A stretch of 64,000 nt of DNA, from contig MU400607.1 of assembly GCA_022578965.1 (NCBI GenBank), positions 87,161-151,160 on the forward strand. The letters run 5' to 3'. The notes below the pieces were generated by a model that saw nothing but the letters and a program-made list of their open reading frames with translations, searched no databases and had not been told where the DNA came from. Shown here piece after piece: positions 10,690 through 21,958 of this stretch. This DNA comes from Xylaria sp. FL1777 (Eukaryota; Ascomycota; Sordariomycetes; Xylariales; Xylariaceae). A program made the translations under genes and the position numbers. Every line of letters begins with the position of its first letter. Position 1 is the stretch's first letter.

Positions 10690-13443
10690 GCGGAAGAGCG
10701 TAACGAAGTTATCCAGGAAATGAGTGAATGGCTACTGGGGCGAGCTGCTATCGATCCTTACGAGACGATCAAGCACTTCGAGGAGGACTACTACATCATG
10801 GGTGATGAGGCGGCCCGCGCGGAACTGCAGCGGCAACGAGGCGTAGTCTTCAGCACGCACGCGCCCCTACGAGGATGTTATTGGACTCCTCTTCATGTTG
10901 CCGCCGCCCAGGGCAACGACAAACTCGTCAACCTGCTATTAGACCATGGCGCTGACGTCAATGCCATTTCGCGGCTCTTCTGCCCATGTGCTACACTTCC
11001 CGATGTCAATGCCGCGCCTCTCTGGACGCCTCTGCATAGTTCCATGTGCCACGGACATGAGTCCACTACGAGACTCCTTCTATCACGTGGCGCCTCCATA
11101 AACATAACGACGCGCCATCTAGGAAGTGACCAACGTCGATTTACCGCCCTTCATTCGGCTTGTATGGAGGGTTCTCTCGGCGCAGTACGGGCCCTGGTTG
11201 ATGGAGGCTACCAAACTGATGTTACGGTTCATGATCATAAAAATATGACGCCATTCGCCTACGCCTTTGTTTGTGGTAGCTGGGCTGTGGTTGATTATCT
11301 TCTGGAACACGGTGCAGATATAAACTCTAGAATAGGGCCCATTAATGCCTTGGGCCATGCTTGCTTAATGGGTTATTACGCCGAGGCTCTTCGGCTTCTC
11401 GATCTCGGCGCTGAGCCCCAATCCGACTTTGGCGTCCATGGTGAAGATCCTGTCTTATTCCATCTCATTGCTGTTGCCGGAGCTCTCGACATCCCATCAT
11501 CTCGCTCATTCAAACAGAGAGAATTCCGACTTGAGCTTATGAATAGACTAATCAAATATGGGATAGATGTAAATCATCGGGGGCATGATGGTAGCACAGC
11601 ACTCACAGAAGCTGCTTATTTTCTCCGAACTGACGTGGTGAAGGCCCTCTTGCATTCAGGTGCCGATGTACACGCTAACGACTCGGGCCTGATTGCCCTC
11701 GTGAATGCCGTATCGCTATGTGGAGAGAAGTGGCAAAAGGCCCCCAGAGGGACCATGCTTAATACCGTTCGACTTCTGCTTGAAGCAATGATGGAAACTC
11801 CTGCTCCCGCACCTTCTTTTATGAACTGGGAAAACGCTAAAGAGTCCGACACAACTGGCGATGTTGATATAGCGAAGGCTTTGCTAATGGCCTGTAAATC
11901 ACCATATAAACACGAAGACAAACTGGAAGTAGTAGCTCTTTTGCTCGGATATAAAAGGGCTGTAGAGGTGGCAAAAGAGGACTCAGGTCTTGTGTATGCA
12001 AGTCTCGAGGCGTCAAACTTCGATATCTCTGACCTATTGCTCGAGAGCGGATTCACTAGACCTTCTAGAGCGCAACTTAATACTCTTGCATATCAATTCC
12101 TCCAGGAGGATTCGGCGGAGGAACTGGACCAATTCCTAAATCGTTTCTCTGACCAGGTTCCTCGGATCAGAAGCGGCCAGATTCTCTGCGATGCTGTCGA
12201 CGACGAAAGAGGGAAATGTGTTGAATTACTACTTAACAAAGGGGCTTCGATCGACATTCGGAACGACGAGGGAAACAGCCTGTTGTTCACTGCTTGTTTG
12301 ATGGAAGACAGCTATATTGCCGAGATATTACTGAGACATGGAGCAGATCCAGATGAATGTAGCCGACAGGGTCATTCAATGATGACAGTAGCTGCTCTTT
12401 ATGAGAAAAGGAATATAATCAAGGTCCTATTGGACTATGGCGCCTCTATACATAGTCTACCACCCAAAAAACCAGCGCTAAAGCCATACTTGGGGGCCCT
12501 TGACGTCGCCCTCGAGGGCGGACTAATCAGTGCAGTGGAAGAGATGGTGGCACACCAAAACTTCGGCTCTCCAACAGATGAAGAAATATCAACACACTGG
12601 CACACCATTATCAATTCCCCTGCTCACATAATGAATATGGTTACTATTGTCGAAATTCTCCTCAAGTCCAAGAAATTTGACAAAGACCAGATTATCACAA
12701 CCACAGATGTCGACACGGGCAGCGTTGCATTAACAACTCCATTGCACCTGTTTGCTTCAAATAGCCGTCTCGGTAAGACCAAGATCATCAATAAATTGTT
12801 GAAATATGGGGCGGATATTCACAAGTATCTTCCTGTGATACGAAATAACCAGATTTATACGATACGGCTCGACTCCCAAGTCGGCGGCCTTGGTTTAGAA
12901 TTTGAGGGTACGACTCCTCTTGGGTGGGCGATCGAGTTCTCCCCTTTCCGTGTAGTTCAAACATTTCTTGACCATAACCGACGCGTGACCCCTAAAATAG
13001 AAGATACGGAGGAGATAAGTACGGCGAATTTAATGCTCTGCTACGCCAAGGCTGCGTGTCGCCGCCAATATCCCAAGACAATGTCCCTTTTATTCGAGAA
13101 GGGTTTGGACAACGCTATCTGTGACGAAGATGGTAACACGATTATACACATGATATGCGACAACGTCGAAACCTTCTGGCCTAACGACGATCCCGATTGG
13201 ACGATGGAGATTATCGCTATGCATTCGGCTTCATGTCTTGTCGTGTGTCTTGAATGGGCCGTCAAGTACCAGCTGAGGAACAAAAGGGGCGTGTCTGGGA
13301 TGGACCGTGTACTCGAAATACTGAATTACTCTGGTAATTGCGAGTTCCACCAGACGCTTTCTAGAAAGTGGCGTGATGTAATCGATTACGTGGAGGATCC
13401 CAGCCCGACATTAACGCCTAAACGTGGTACGCCTGATAACTGA
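10342..13443 (+). CDS. F-box-like / ankyrin-repeat protein
   Basis: A single-exon gene for about 1,033 aa. The N-terminus (residues 1-45, containing LPIELFHHISQYF) has the pattern of a short F-box-like helix pair. It is followed by ankyrin repeats that recognisably begin at about residue 50 (the LLDAGANVNVA unit), are strong at 185-340, 410-470, 610-720 and 830-890, and are degenerate elsewhere. Typical units end in LLxHGADVN or LLxYGADIH. An 11-residue glutamine run near residue 106 interrupts the first repeats. Proteins of this plan are abundant and lineage-variable in filamentous fungi; the F-box could link ankyrin-bound substrates to an SCF ubiquitin ligase, which is inference. The start is the first ATG of the frame and directly precedes the F-box-like helix. 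The frame is intact to a TGA stop. Confidence 0.88.
10657..10689 (+). repeat. (CAA)11 coding microsatellite
   Basis: Eleven uninterrupted CAA codons give a pure polyglutamine run in the F-box/ankyrin protein. A pure codon repeat, unlike a mixed CAA/CAG one, is prone to length change, so alleles may differ between strains. Confidence 0.95.
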
Positions 13444-14293
13444 GGACAAGAACCAGACGCCGAAGAGGCTAATGGGAGGCTAGATCCAGGCGGCAGGGTG
13501 TTGGACGACGAAACAGATCCTATTGAGATACCTTTTTTGATCTTGAATTGTGTATAAACAGGTAGAATATGGACGGATCACAGGTTATGGTGTTTAGACT
13601 ATGTGTGTTAGGCAGATACGGCAATTTGTATGTACTATGACTTAGCAGTAGAACCCTCTCTAACAGAGAAACGACATCGTTACTGTTAGTTTGACAGTAG
13701 GGCTACTGTCGCGTAGAATTGGATATACACCATTGTTGCACTGGTCGCAACAACGGCGTCGTTTTGCGTGACAGCTACCTTATCCAGTATCAGCAAGTCC
13801 TTGGATTCTTAAGGTGGAGGCCGGGCCAAAATTAGTATCAGCGATGGCGGATAGTGGTGCTACACCGCTATAGCCTTCGCGACTAATACTCCTGCCGTCT
13901 CGCCTAGATAATAGGGGCTCATTAGGAGTGGCAACCCACTCATAGACTCAACAGAGCCTTTTTGAACGAAGTTAAGATAACATTTACATGTGTAGTCCAA
14001 ACTCAGTTAACGCTGCTAATTGGAATATGAGGGCCGGGATTGCTATGAGCCTTTGTAAACAGGTGCCGCGCGGCAGAACGGTACTACTTACCGTTTCGGA
14101 CTGACTCATCGTCAACCAGTGATGTGTGAATATATTAAGGTAGTTATTCATCGAATGCATCAGGCTAGTCGTTGAGCGTCGTCATGACCTTGGGGTACCA
14201 TGCATCAAGTTATCCTTAGCGGATGTCAGATGCTTGATCAGAGCCTATGATTTCTTGTTGAACATAATCTCGACGGCTATCTACATGAGAGGT

Positions 14294-14317
14294 GTCACCT
14301 TGGCATCCTCAGGTGAC
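14294..14317. repeat. Inverted repeat GTCACCT...AGGTGAC
   Basis: Seven-base perfect arms are separated by 10 bases. On its own this is unremarkable; it is listed because two further perfect palindromes follow closely. Confidence 0.6.
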
Positions 14318-14332
14318 CACGTAAGAGGCTCC

Positions 14333-14360
14333 GCAAGTGCTCTTTTTGAAGAGCACCTGC
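14333..14360. repeat. Hairpin with 12-position stem and 4-base loop
   Basis: The arms GTGCTCTT and AAGAGCAC pair perfectly around a 4-base loop, and after one mismatch three further pairs (GCA with TGC) extend the stem. An RNA made from either strand would form a stable hairpin. No transcript evidence is available. Confidence 0.65.
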
Positions 14361-14512
14361 TGGATATAGCGGGGACGGGAGGTCTGTGTAAGTTATTGTA
14401 ATCAATACAATCGATGTTTGCTCTCCGCGTTGGAAAGCCCTTGCTGCTTTCGAGCTCTTTTGTTAGCTCCCGGAAGGCGTATCAAAAGTGTAATACAGAG
14501 AGTACCAGCTGA

Positions 14513-14526
14513 CCTGGCCGGCCAGG
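14513..14526. repeat. 14-bp perfect palindrome
   Basis: CCTGGCCGGCCAGG is fully self-complementary and G+C-rich in an otherwise A+T-leaning intergenic region. It could be a dimeric protein binding site; nothing further can be said. Confidence 0.7.
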
Positions 14527-15008
14527 CATCGTATCAGGAGGGCTCGTCAGTCGCTCCCTTGACTGGTATTACTATCACTTTAATTTAATAAGGATACAAG
14601 GCAGTAGCATGTTGTTTGTTGGTTAATAGATTCATGCGCTTAGATGTAAACATAAATAAGCACGTAGTCTTGTTGTGATAGAAGAAGAAGACATAAAGAA
14701 GATGATGAAAAATATAAATTGTTACTTGAAATAGTTAAGATAAGATCTAACGATTAGTACATATTAAACCGCAGGGTATTTTGAGAATAAAAAGAAATCC
14801 TTGGTTACGAAAGAGGTTCCCGGGCTATCTAAGGTATAAACTTTAAGCTATAGTAAGTACTTAAGTGAGTAGTTTCCTCTCGCTTTTTAGGTGAGTGCAA
14901 TGTAGTTAGCTACACCGCCATTACTTATCTATCACCCTTTGGATATCCCTTGTATAACTAAGATACCAAGCAGTCATATATGTGATACCTAGCACCACAA
15001 GAAATGGA

Positions 15009-15016
15009 TATAAAAG
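15009..15016 (+). promoter_or_regulatory. TATA box upstream of small ORF
   Basis: TATAAAAG lies 162 bp upstream of the ATG at 15171 and is followed by a leader without in-frame obstacles, which supports transcription of the small ORF. Confidence 0.45.
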
Positions 15017-15170
15017 CCCTGCAGCCTCGTTATGGCCGTTTTCGTTTTGTTCCTTCGTAGTGAACCAACATCTCATTTACATTACAGCATTTAACAACCT
15101 TATTTAATCATTTAAGGGCAAGACTACCTCACCACTATACGCGGCTATTACTCCACTCATAAGACTCAAT

Positions 15171-15335
15171 ATGCCGAAGGAGAAAAAGCAAAAAGAGAAA
15201 GACGACAAGGGATTCTTTCAGTTCAAGAAGAAGAAACCGACTCCAAAGCCAAACGACGACGAGAATAACGCAAGTAGTTCGTCCCCCAATAAAATCAAGA
15301 AGAAGGAGAAACCAAATATTGCGACAAACTTTTAA
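15171..15335 (+). CDS. Small lysine-rich ORF (54 aa)
   Basis: ATG to TAA encodes 54 residues: a highly charged N-terminal part with many Lys/Glu/Asp, an aromatic patch GFFQF at residues 14-18, Lys-rich runs at 19-22 and 43-45, and a serine run at 35-38. No homologue is recognised, and there is no signal peptide or membrane segment. Support comes from the TATA box at 15009, the AT-rich but uninterrupted leader with an A-rich context at the ATG, and the strongly biased composition that is unlike the surrounding stop-rich DNA. It could also be the first exon of a longer, decayed gene, because no downstream exon can be identified. It has the character of an intrinsically disordered, possibly nucleic-acid-binding peptide, but that is inference. 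Confidence 0.4.
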   Translation: MPKEKKQKEKDDKGFFQFKKKKPTPKPNDDENNASSSSPNKIKKKEKPNIATNF

Positions 15336-18300
15336 GCAAATCGTCGAGTTTGAGATAAATCTCTCGATTTGAGTACTACAAAGAAACTCATGAACGTATT
15401 ACATACCAGGGAGAAGACAGCTAGGAATGAAGAAGGATAAGTGGCTACAATGAAAACAATACAACGGGAGACACGAGGGAGAACAGACAAGTTTTGGTAT
15501 AGTACTAGTACTTTGCTTTGTCGAAAGACTTGAAGATATAGTTGTGCTAATACCGAAGTCAGGTTTTTTGGATACTGCTATAGGAGGTTGAGATATGAAG
15601 GATAGATTGTCTTCATATCATAAAGCCATTTTTAGGATACACCATATTCCTAGATACATGGCATAGCCCCTAATAGAATTATTAGCATCTGATACTCTGA
15701 TAGACTGTGGAAAGATAACGGAGTGGTACACTGACTCCATGTCTTTGTGAAGCGTTACTCCTACATGTGTTATCATTGTTCCTTTTAGGTATCAAAGTTA
15801 GGTCACATTTTCTCGTGAACTGGTGATATACTGTTGGTTATAGAAAGTTGAGTACGCTACAAAGTGAAGGGACTGCATCTTAGATTTTCATATACGGTGC
15901 TCATCAACCTCGTTCAGGCATAGTCTAGGTAATGGGATGCCCCTACTTTATTGTTTATATTCCTATTTAAACTAAGGGTCTGTAATTTCGTAATGTTTAA
16001 CCGAATGTTTGTTAGGTGGTGTGAAGAGACTTAGGGTTAATAACAAGACCACATAAAGGCTATATACCGCTGAACCAACTCACTATAGTTTCTTAAACTG
16101 GTCATGCTGCGTTAATAAAGCAAAAATTTACAATATACTAAAGTTAATTATATGAGGACGCTAGAATTAAGAGTATTCACTTTGTTTGCGCACTATTAAG
16201 TAAGCTAAACTTACACTTCATAGTTTATATAAATAAATAATTAAACTTCATGATTAAATATAATGCAGTATAAATCTAATAATTAAAATAATCCCGCAAT
16301 ATGCTTTGCTAAGTACTTATATAATTTAACTAACCTTAGGGGCTAAGGCGGCACCGCATAGCTATATAGTGGCTAAGTAACCCATTTTAGCCCCACGAAA
16401 TATTACCCCTTTTATGCCTCACTAGTTATAGCATTATTAGGAGTTTTTGCTTCGTTTTTTTATGCTGGAAACAGAGGGTTAAGTCAAGGGGTTAAACTTC
16501 CTATTAAACATAGCGAGAGAAATTATTTGTTTAAATAGCCAATTGTAAGTTAGTGGAATTAAGAGGTCTGGTTGTTGCATTCGGTGGTGCTCGTGGTAAA
16601 AGTAGTTTGGCCGAATGCCGATTTTACCCCTCACAGTTGGTTCAGTTTCAATTACTCCCAAATGCCCCTACATCAATATCCTACTCAAATACTCTTGATA
16701 GGTAGGTGGTTAGCTGTGTAGCACGTCAGTTACACCTTTGCCACCGTCTTGAATGGTGTTACCCACGGAAATGACTTCTTCGTATTCGTTCCCAAGAATC
16801 AATCTCCCATCCTAATGTAGAGATATTTGTCAAGTGACGAACTACTACCTAGCATTTAGAGCTGGGTAGGATATCCTTAGAGCATGGACACTGCTTGCTC
16901 AATAACTACATCCAGAATCGATCGATCAATCAAATAAGTGTAGTGTAGAGAATCACGTCGGTGACATGTCCAAGTAAACACCGATGTTGTGTACCGTGGT
17001 AGATGTTTCAGTGTTCCATGAACTCAAGGTAGGTCGGCAAAACCCGGTCGGAAAGAATATCACGCTCAGTGTTATCCACTTGACAGAAATCGAGGCATTG
17101 GGCAAAGAGCGAGCGTGGAGAATTTCCATATCTTGACTGGCCATACCTACTGCAAATATCACGCCAATGGTAATTTGAACCGACCCCCGCAATCCTGAAT
17201 AAAGAGCAAAACATTCAGGTCGGCTTGAAATCCACGACCGTGAAGGCGTCTGACTGACAGAATTGACGAAATCTCTCCGATGTGAACATCTTTAAATGGC
17301 AGGACACCGTATGACATTATGACATCAATGTACAGATTATCAGATGTTTTTTATTACATTTACCATGTTCGCCTAGAAGCCCGGTCCACGTGGTTGCAAG
17401 GGCTGAATCCATCCCTGTTTGGTCATGGGTGCATACTGCGTATGTTCTGCAGGCCTATAATAGACATGTGCTACTGTACCTGTACCATCTACAGTATACC
17501 TAGAGAGAGTAAACCAAAATAAACAATAATAATTAGAGAGAGGATTAGTTTTTAAAAATGAATATAGATATGGTTGCCCTGTATACTACCTCATTTTAAT
17601 ACCTCCGTGTAGTGTGTACTGTAGTATGTACTGTTGTAACTTGGCTTACTGCGTATATACATAAATATTTTAGGGACGTACCCCTATAGATCCCTTTTGG
17701 AATTTACTAGGCTAGGGTTGTACTGGCTACATTTTACTTATTCGTAAGGGTCCAAGTTCTCTAACTACTTATCATCTATTATTGATGTCTTTCAGGGAAC
17801 TTTCTAGCTAAAATATAGACATGATAGTTAAACTAAGTCGATTATATCGCATATATCATTCAGAGGAAGTGCGCTATGAAATTCTATCCTGAAAATTGAG
17901 ATGCAAACACTGAGCATTCCAATCTACCGAACAGGGGATTGAAACAAGGGAGAGAAGGGCCTTTTCCCTCATGATACCTGGTACAGTTCCTCAGAGAAGT
18001 CTATTCTCAGGCCGGACATCCCGAACCTGCTGTTAGGTCCCAATGCACGATTTATAATCTCATTGCTAATGATATATTGAAGATTAAGTCTCGTTCGTAC
18101 GCGGAATATAGCATCCCGTTCTCACAATGTGAAGCAAGCGTAGTTAGAGTATAAGTCAACCCTTGTCATACCTGTCCGGTTATCCGAACGGCTTATGCAG
18201 GTGTACCGGTATCCCTGCGCTGCGCTGAATCTTGCAGATTGAACTCATGTATGAAGATCAGGCCCATATGCGCTGCTATTAGAGAGGACGTATAGGTTAG

Positions 18301-18593
18301 CGGGACTCAAGTTATTGGACCAAGAACGAAGACGTATCAAACCGCCGATGTTGTAGGCAAACGAAAAGCCACAAAAGATCGAAAGGTGCGCAAAGTCTTG
18401 GTAACTACACTGAACCGGGACCGAAAATTCTGATCTCATTACGATTTTGGGGGGTTACCCCTTACTTCGTCTACTAGGTAGTTGGTATAAATAGGACGCG
18501 TGGAAACGGCTTTCGACACCACAGAATGCAATCAGTCCACAGTATTCTAGTCACCCACATGAGAGATAATAATTCGTTCTTACATCAATCTCA
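15336..18593. other. Long gene-poor, A+T-leaning intergenic region
   Basis: There is no supported gene in 3.3 kb. The part from 16100 to 16550 is A+T-rich with short inverted repeats (GGGGCTAA near 16337 against TTTTAGCCCC near 16395; GCATTCGG at 16577 against CCGAATGC at 16611). Two overlapping leftward frames at 16953-17214 have a hydrophobic stretch that may be the last trace of a membrane-protein gene, but no family can be named. The right end holds the promoter of the next gene. Confidence 0.45.
18486..18493 (+). promoter_or_regulatory. TATA box of the 18594 gene
   Basis: TATAAATA lies 108 bp upstream of the ATG at 18594, a common spacing for regulated fungal genes. Confidence 0.55.
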
Positions 18594-19673
18594 ATGCAGC
18601 TGAAGACTATCGCATCAGCGTCGGCCATCATTGCCGTTACTGTCGGGATTGAGACTCACGGTGGTTATCAATACGAGGCTCGCTTCTCCTCTGATGTTGC
18701 TCCAGAGACCATCAACATCAAGGACCCATACGAGACCGCCGCTGCTAAGCAGGCGTATGCTCGGCTCCGAGAGCAGATCGATGCCACAGGTATTACCCGC
18801 CAATGTCTAATACAGCCTACAGGCACAGAACCAGGCGATCTCTATGCCCTTAAAGACTGCATCGCCGCAGATAACGCGCGCAATTTCTTCACTCTCCTTG
18901 CGGATGATATTGAGGAGTCCAACACCTTCTGGGCTCAAGTGGTTCAAGAATCAACTACCGATCGAACTCAATGGGTACCTGCTAGAGCTGTGAGTGGTAG
19001 TCCTTAGTTCTTCTTGTTGTGCCTCATGGGCTTGACGACCTTGTGATCCTCGAGCTAGCCCCTGACTGTTTGAATATAGTATACTAAGGGTTACTTCAAC
19101 GGTAGCCTCACGGCGACCCAGTTTGCTGCATGGACACTATCTCAAAGTGCCGATATGGCTAACCTCAATGCAAACCCGGAGCACTACTACAAGGAGACGG
19201 TATTAGACTCTAAAGGTGCCCAGCAGTCAGAAATCTTTGAAGGTTGGGGAGGCGTGTTATCGAAGTTTGGGACCAAGCGTACGAACTTTACCGTTCCCGC
19301 ATTCGCAACCCCAGAGTATGGAACGGTCGACACCCCGGAGGAGTGGGATATCGGGCCCAGCTTTCCTCTGCCGCTCCAACGTGTCGGGTCGAAGGTTTTG
19401 ACATCTGGAGGTCGCCAGACATTTGGCGCACTTCATATCGCCGTGCGGGATTTCGTGGCTAGTGAGGGTAGTACTGGCGAGTCGGGAATCGAGATCTACT
19501 CGGCTGTGTGGTACCCGCCATGGGATCAGTCTAGCGAAGCTAATCGATCAGAGTTCGTGGACAACTACCTTGCGGATGAGGCGCACCATATGGTTGTAGA
19601 GGTTATCAACCTTACACTGCAGGCACATGAAGATTGCAAGTCAGGATTGTGTGTAATTCCATCCAGCGTCTAG
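18594..19673 (+). CDS. Conserved fungal protein of unknown function, 2 exons
   Basis: The frames 18594-18989 and 19080-19673 join across a 90-bp GT-AG intron (donor GTGAGT at 18990, acceptor ATATAG at 19079) to give about 330 aa. A second acceptor 9 bp downstream (ACTAAG, ending 19088) also keeps frame and would drop three residues (YTK). The N-terminal 20 residues are moderately hydrophobic (a weak secretion or anchor signal), and several NxT/S sequons (NGS, NFT, NRS, NLT) fit a secretory-pathway protein. The C-terminal half contains aromatic-rich segments such as SAVWYPPWDQ and ends soon after two cysteines. I do not recognise a catalytic motif or a named family. The gene has its own TATA box and stands alone, in the same orientation as the hydrolase gene 0.6 kb downstream. 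Confidence 0.75.
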
Positions 19674-20281
19674 ATAAGTAAGCTACTGCGGGGGAATTTT
19701 AATTGGCATATCCTTTTTTGGATACCTTAGAACACACCAACTATGCTTCCTATCATATTACTGTGTGTCTCTCCTTTCTCCTTCTTGCTTCTCCCCTCTA
19801 TGCGAGAAGTCCTCTTTGGAGATAGAAACGAAGACATAAGAGTGAATCCCAATTATGCACGAGTGGTAACTTGCAGCTCTCAGAGACCCCGAGTAGGGAA
19901 CTCGCCCAACCGTCTTCGTAGTTCTCTAACCTACACATTAGGTAAAATCGAGGAAGTATCTTATCGATAACTGTCATGATAGTATAATGCTGCTCAATAA
20001 GGAGGGCGTTAAGAAGAGTATACAAGTTCGTAAGTACGAGATACGAAGCAAGACCGAGCCAAGGCTAGCTGAAAAGCTCAATCCCAAGTAGGAAGGTCTG
20101 AAGTTACAGCATATTAGACTACAGTCGGCCTATGGCCCCTCAGCTACACGAGAGTACACATACAAGAGAACATCATTTTTAGTTAGTTTGAAGATGCGCA
20201 AATATCAAAAGCTCAATACTCGACCTTTTCTCGAGATCGGTTTCATGATTCATTCTTTAACTTCGTCTGTCTTCTAAGGTT
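19674..20281. other. Intergenic, promoter of the hydrolase gene
   Basis: Nothing coding is supported. The final 100 bp should be the 5' leader of the alpha/beta hydrolase; no clear TATA box was found. Confidence 0.45.
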
Positions 20282-21385
20282 ATGGTATATACCGTGTTGC
20301 TGGCTGCACTGGCAGCGACAGCTGCATTCGCTCAAGTCTTCCCAGCTCTAGGAGGGCCCTATAGAGTCCAGTGGGAAAACAAAGAGCTCGTCGATGCAGA
20401 CCGCGTTGACCCATTCAATTCGTCTCACTTTCGCCGGATGGTGATCTCGCACTTCACCCCAGTAGCGGAGAGACACTGTACACAAACTTGTCGCGTGCCG
20501 TACATGGCTGAACAGGTCGCTGCAATAGAAGATGACATCTTGGCTTTCGCTTTCGCGGATTACGGCTGGCCACAGGGGCTGCTCGGGGGGCTTGAGGTGG
20601 ACGTATGCTGTGGAGCATCGACGCGAGCCAAGGCCGCTAAGTTTCCCACTTTGCTGTTCGGCACCGGGCTGAACACGACCAGATTGTGGTATACCGATTT
20701 TGCAATGGAAATCGCAAGCCTTGGTTACCGAGTTATTGTGATGGATCATCCGTACGAGACGGATGTGGTGCTATTCCCGGATGGAGAGATCATCTTCGGC
20801 GGTAGTATTCCGGCTGACCCCAACAACCTCACTGCTATCGAGTTTGGGCTAGAGGTCCGCAACAGCGATGTGAAATTCGTTCTTAATACTTTGAAAGTGC
20901 ACAAGACGGTTTACTTTGGACATTCCTATGGCGGCGCCTCGGCTCTGGCCGCCACCGCAGTAGAGCCTCGTATAGTAGCCGGTCTTAACCTCGACGGCGG
21001 CCTTTGGGGACGAGTTGTCGATACTGGTATTTCCAAGCCGTTTATTAACTTCTCAGGTGGCGAGAACTCGACGAATGACGAGAGCTGGGCAAGCTTCACT
21101 AAGGCTCATGATGAGAAGCACCCCGATGTATGGTACAAAGAATTGCATTTGGATGACTCCTCACACGGCAGCTTTTGGGACCTTTCCATCATCGGAGACT
21201 TTACCGGATTGAGGGACAACGAGGCCCTGGTCGAAAACGTGCTTGGAGTGTTGAGGGGTGAGAGGGCGGTAGAGGTTTTGCGGGCGTACCTAGGAGACTA
21301 TGTCAAGTTCACCTTGCTAGGGGGTGAAGAAGGTCTCCTCGCTGGTGAGAGCGAAGAATTTCCTGACGTAAAATTCGTGAGATAG
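20282..21385 (+). CDS. Secreted alpha/beta hydrolase, PAF-acetylhydrolase-like
   Basis: A single-exon gene for 367 aa. Residues 1-18 form a clear signal peptide (hydrophobic, with AFAQ at the cleavage region). The mature protein has the alpha/beta-hydrolase triad in the order and spacing of plasma-type platelet-activating-factor acetylhydrolases: nucleophile Ser215 in GHSYGG, Asp238 in LNLDGGLW, and His295 in DSSHGSFWDL. An oxyanion-region motif, LLFGTGLN, precedes it at about residue 120. Several N-glycosylation sequons and paired cysteines (near residues 62, 66, 105 and 106) fit secretion. The predicted reaction is hydrolysis of a short-chain or oxidised ester; related fungal sequences are annotated PAF-AH, but the true substrate is unknown. 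The family call is by motif recognition, and other lipase/esterase subfamilies are possible. Confidence 0.85.
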   Translation: MVYTVLLAALAATAAFAQVFPALGGPYRVQWENKELVDADRVDPFNSSHFRRMVISHFTPVAERHCTQTCRVPYMAEQVAAIEDDILAFAFADYGWPQGLLGGLEVDVCCGASTRAKAAKFPTLLFGTGLNTTRLWYTDFAMEIASLGYRVIVMDHPYETDVVLFPDGEIIFGGSIPADPNNLTAIEFGLEVRNSDVKFVLNTLKVHKTVYFGHSYGGASALAATAVEPRIVAGLNLDGGLWGRVVDTGISKPFINFSGGENSTNDESWASFTKAHDEKHPDVWYKELHLDDSSHGSFWDLSIIGDFTGLRDNEALVENVLGVLRGERAVEVLRAYLGDYVKFTLLGGEEGLLAGESEEFPDVKFVR

Positions 21386-21958
21386 CCATTGCTATTGTAT
21401 AGTTATACTGCGCATTTAATCAAAATGCGGCAGACAATTCGAATCTGTCGAGTTTAAAGGGAGAAAAGAATGAGAATGCATGAGAATGCTTGCTAGTTTA
21501 GGGGCTCTATAGCAGATCCACATAACCACAAGGTGGCTATGTTATGAGGGCCATGAGCGCCACTCCATCTAAGCCACACTAAATCTATTCGCGCTATTTC
21601 ATTAATAGCCGGGGTTAGAATGTTGTTTCCAAGAACAAGATAAAAACACCTTATGGAAATGCTATCTGTGTATATCATTACCGGATAGATATGGTTAGCG
21701 GTCCCAATAGACTCTCCAAGCTAATGCACAGTGGCCTGCAGGTCACGAAGCGATCTACCTATGTCAACAGACAACGTGAAGAGTCAGCTGAAAGCTGAAA
21801 AGATCAATGCGAGGGGATTCGGAGACCATATAGTCCCATCGCCCGTTAATAGTGACCCAGATCCATCATGGGGGGCTACTTGAGCATCCTCTTCTCTTCT
21901 CCCTCGCCTCTGTTAGCGCACAAAATCGAATCTCCAAACAAGAAATAGTCGTCCCACA
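21386..21958. other. Intergenic
   Basis: No gene is supported. The last 60 bp before 21959 are pyrimidine-rich, consistent with a leader for the next gene. Confidence 0.45.

Larger units (their letters stand above)
13444..15170. other. Intergenic, with a cluster of perfect palindromes
   Basis: No coding frame is supported in this 1.7-kb stretch. Three separate inverted repeats lie within about 230 bp (14294-14526, listed individually). The last 160 bp before 15171 look like a promoter and 5' leader. Confidence 0.5.

Noticed and set aside
16953..17214. Two overlapping leftward frames with a hydrophobic stretch
   Set aside because: They are too short, overlap in different frames, and no family, start context or partner exon could be recognised.
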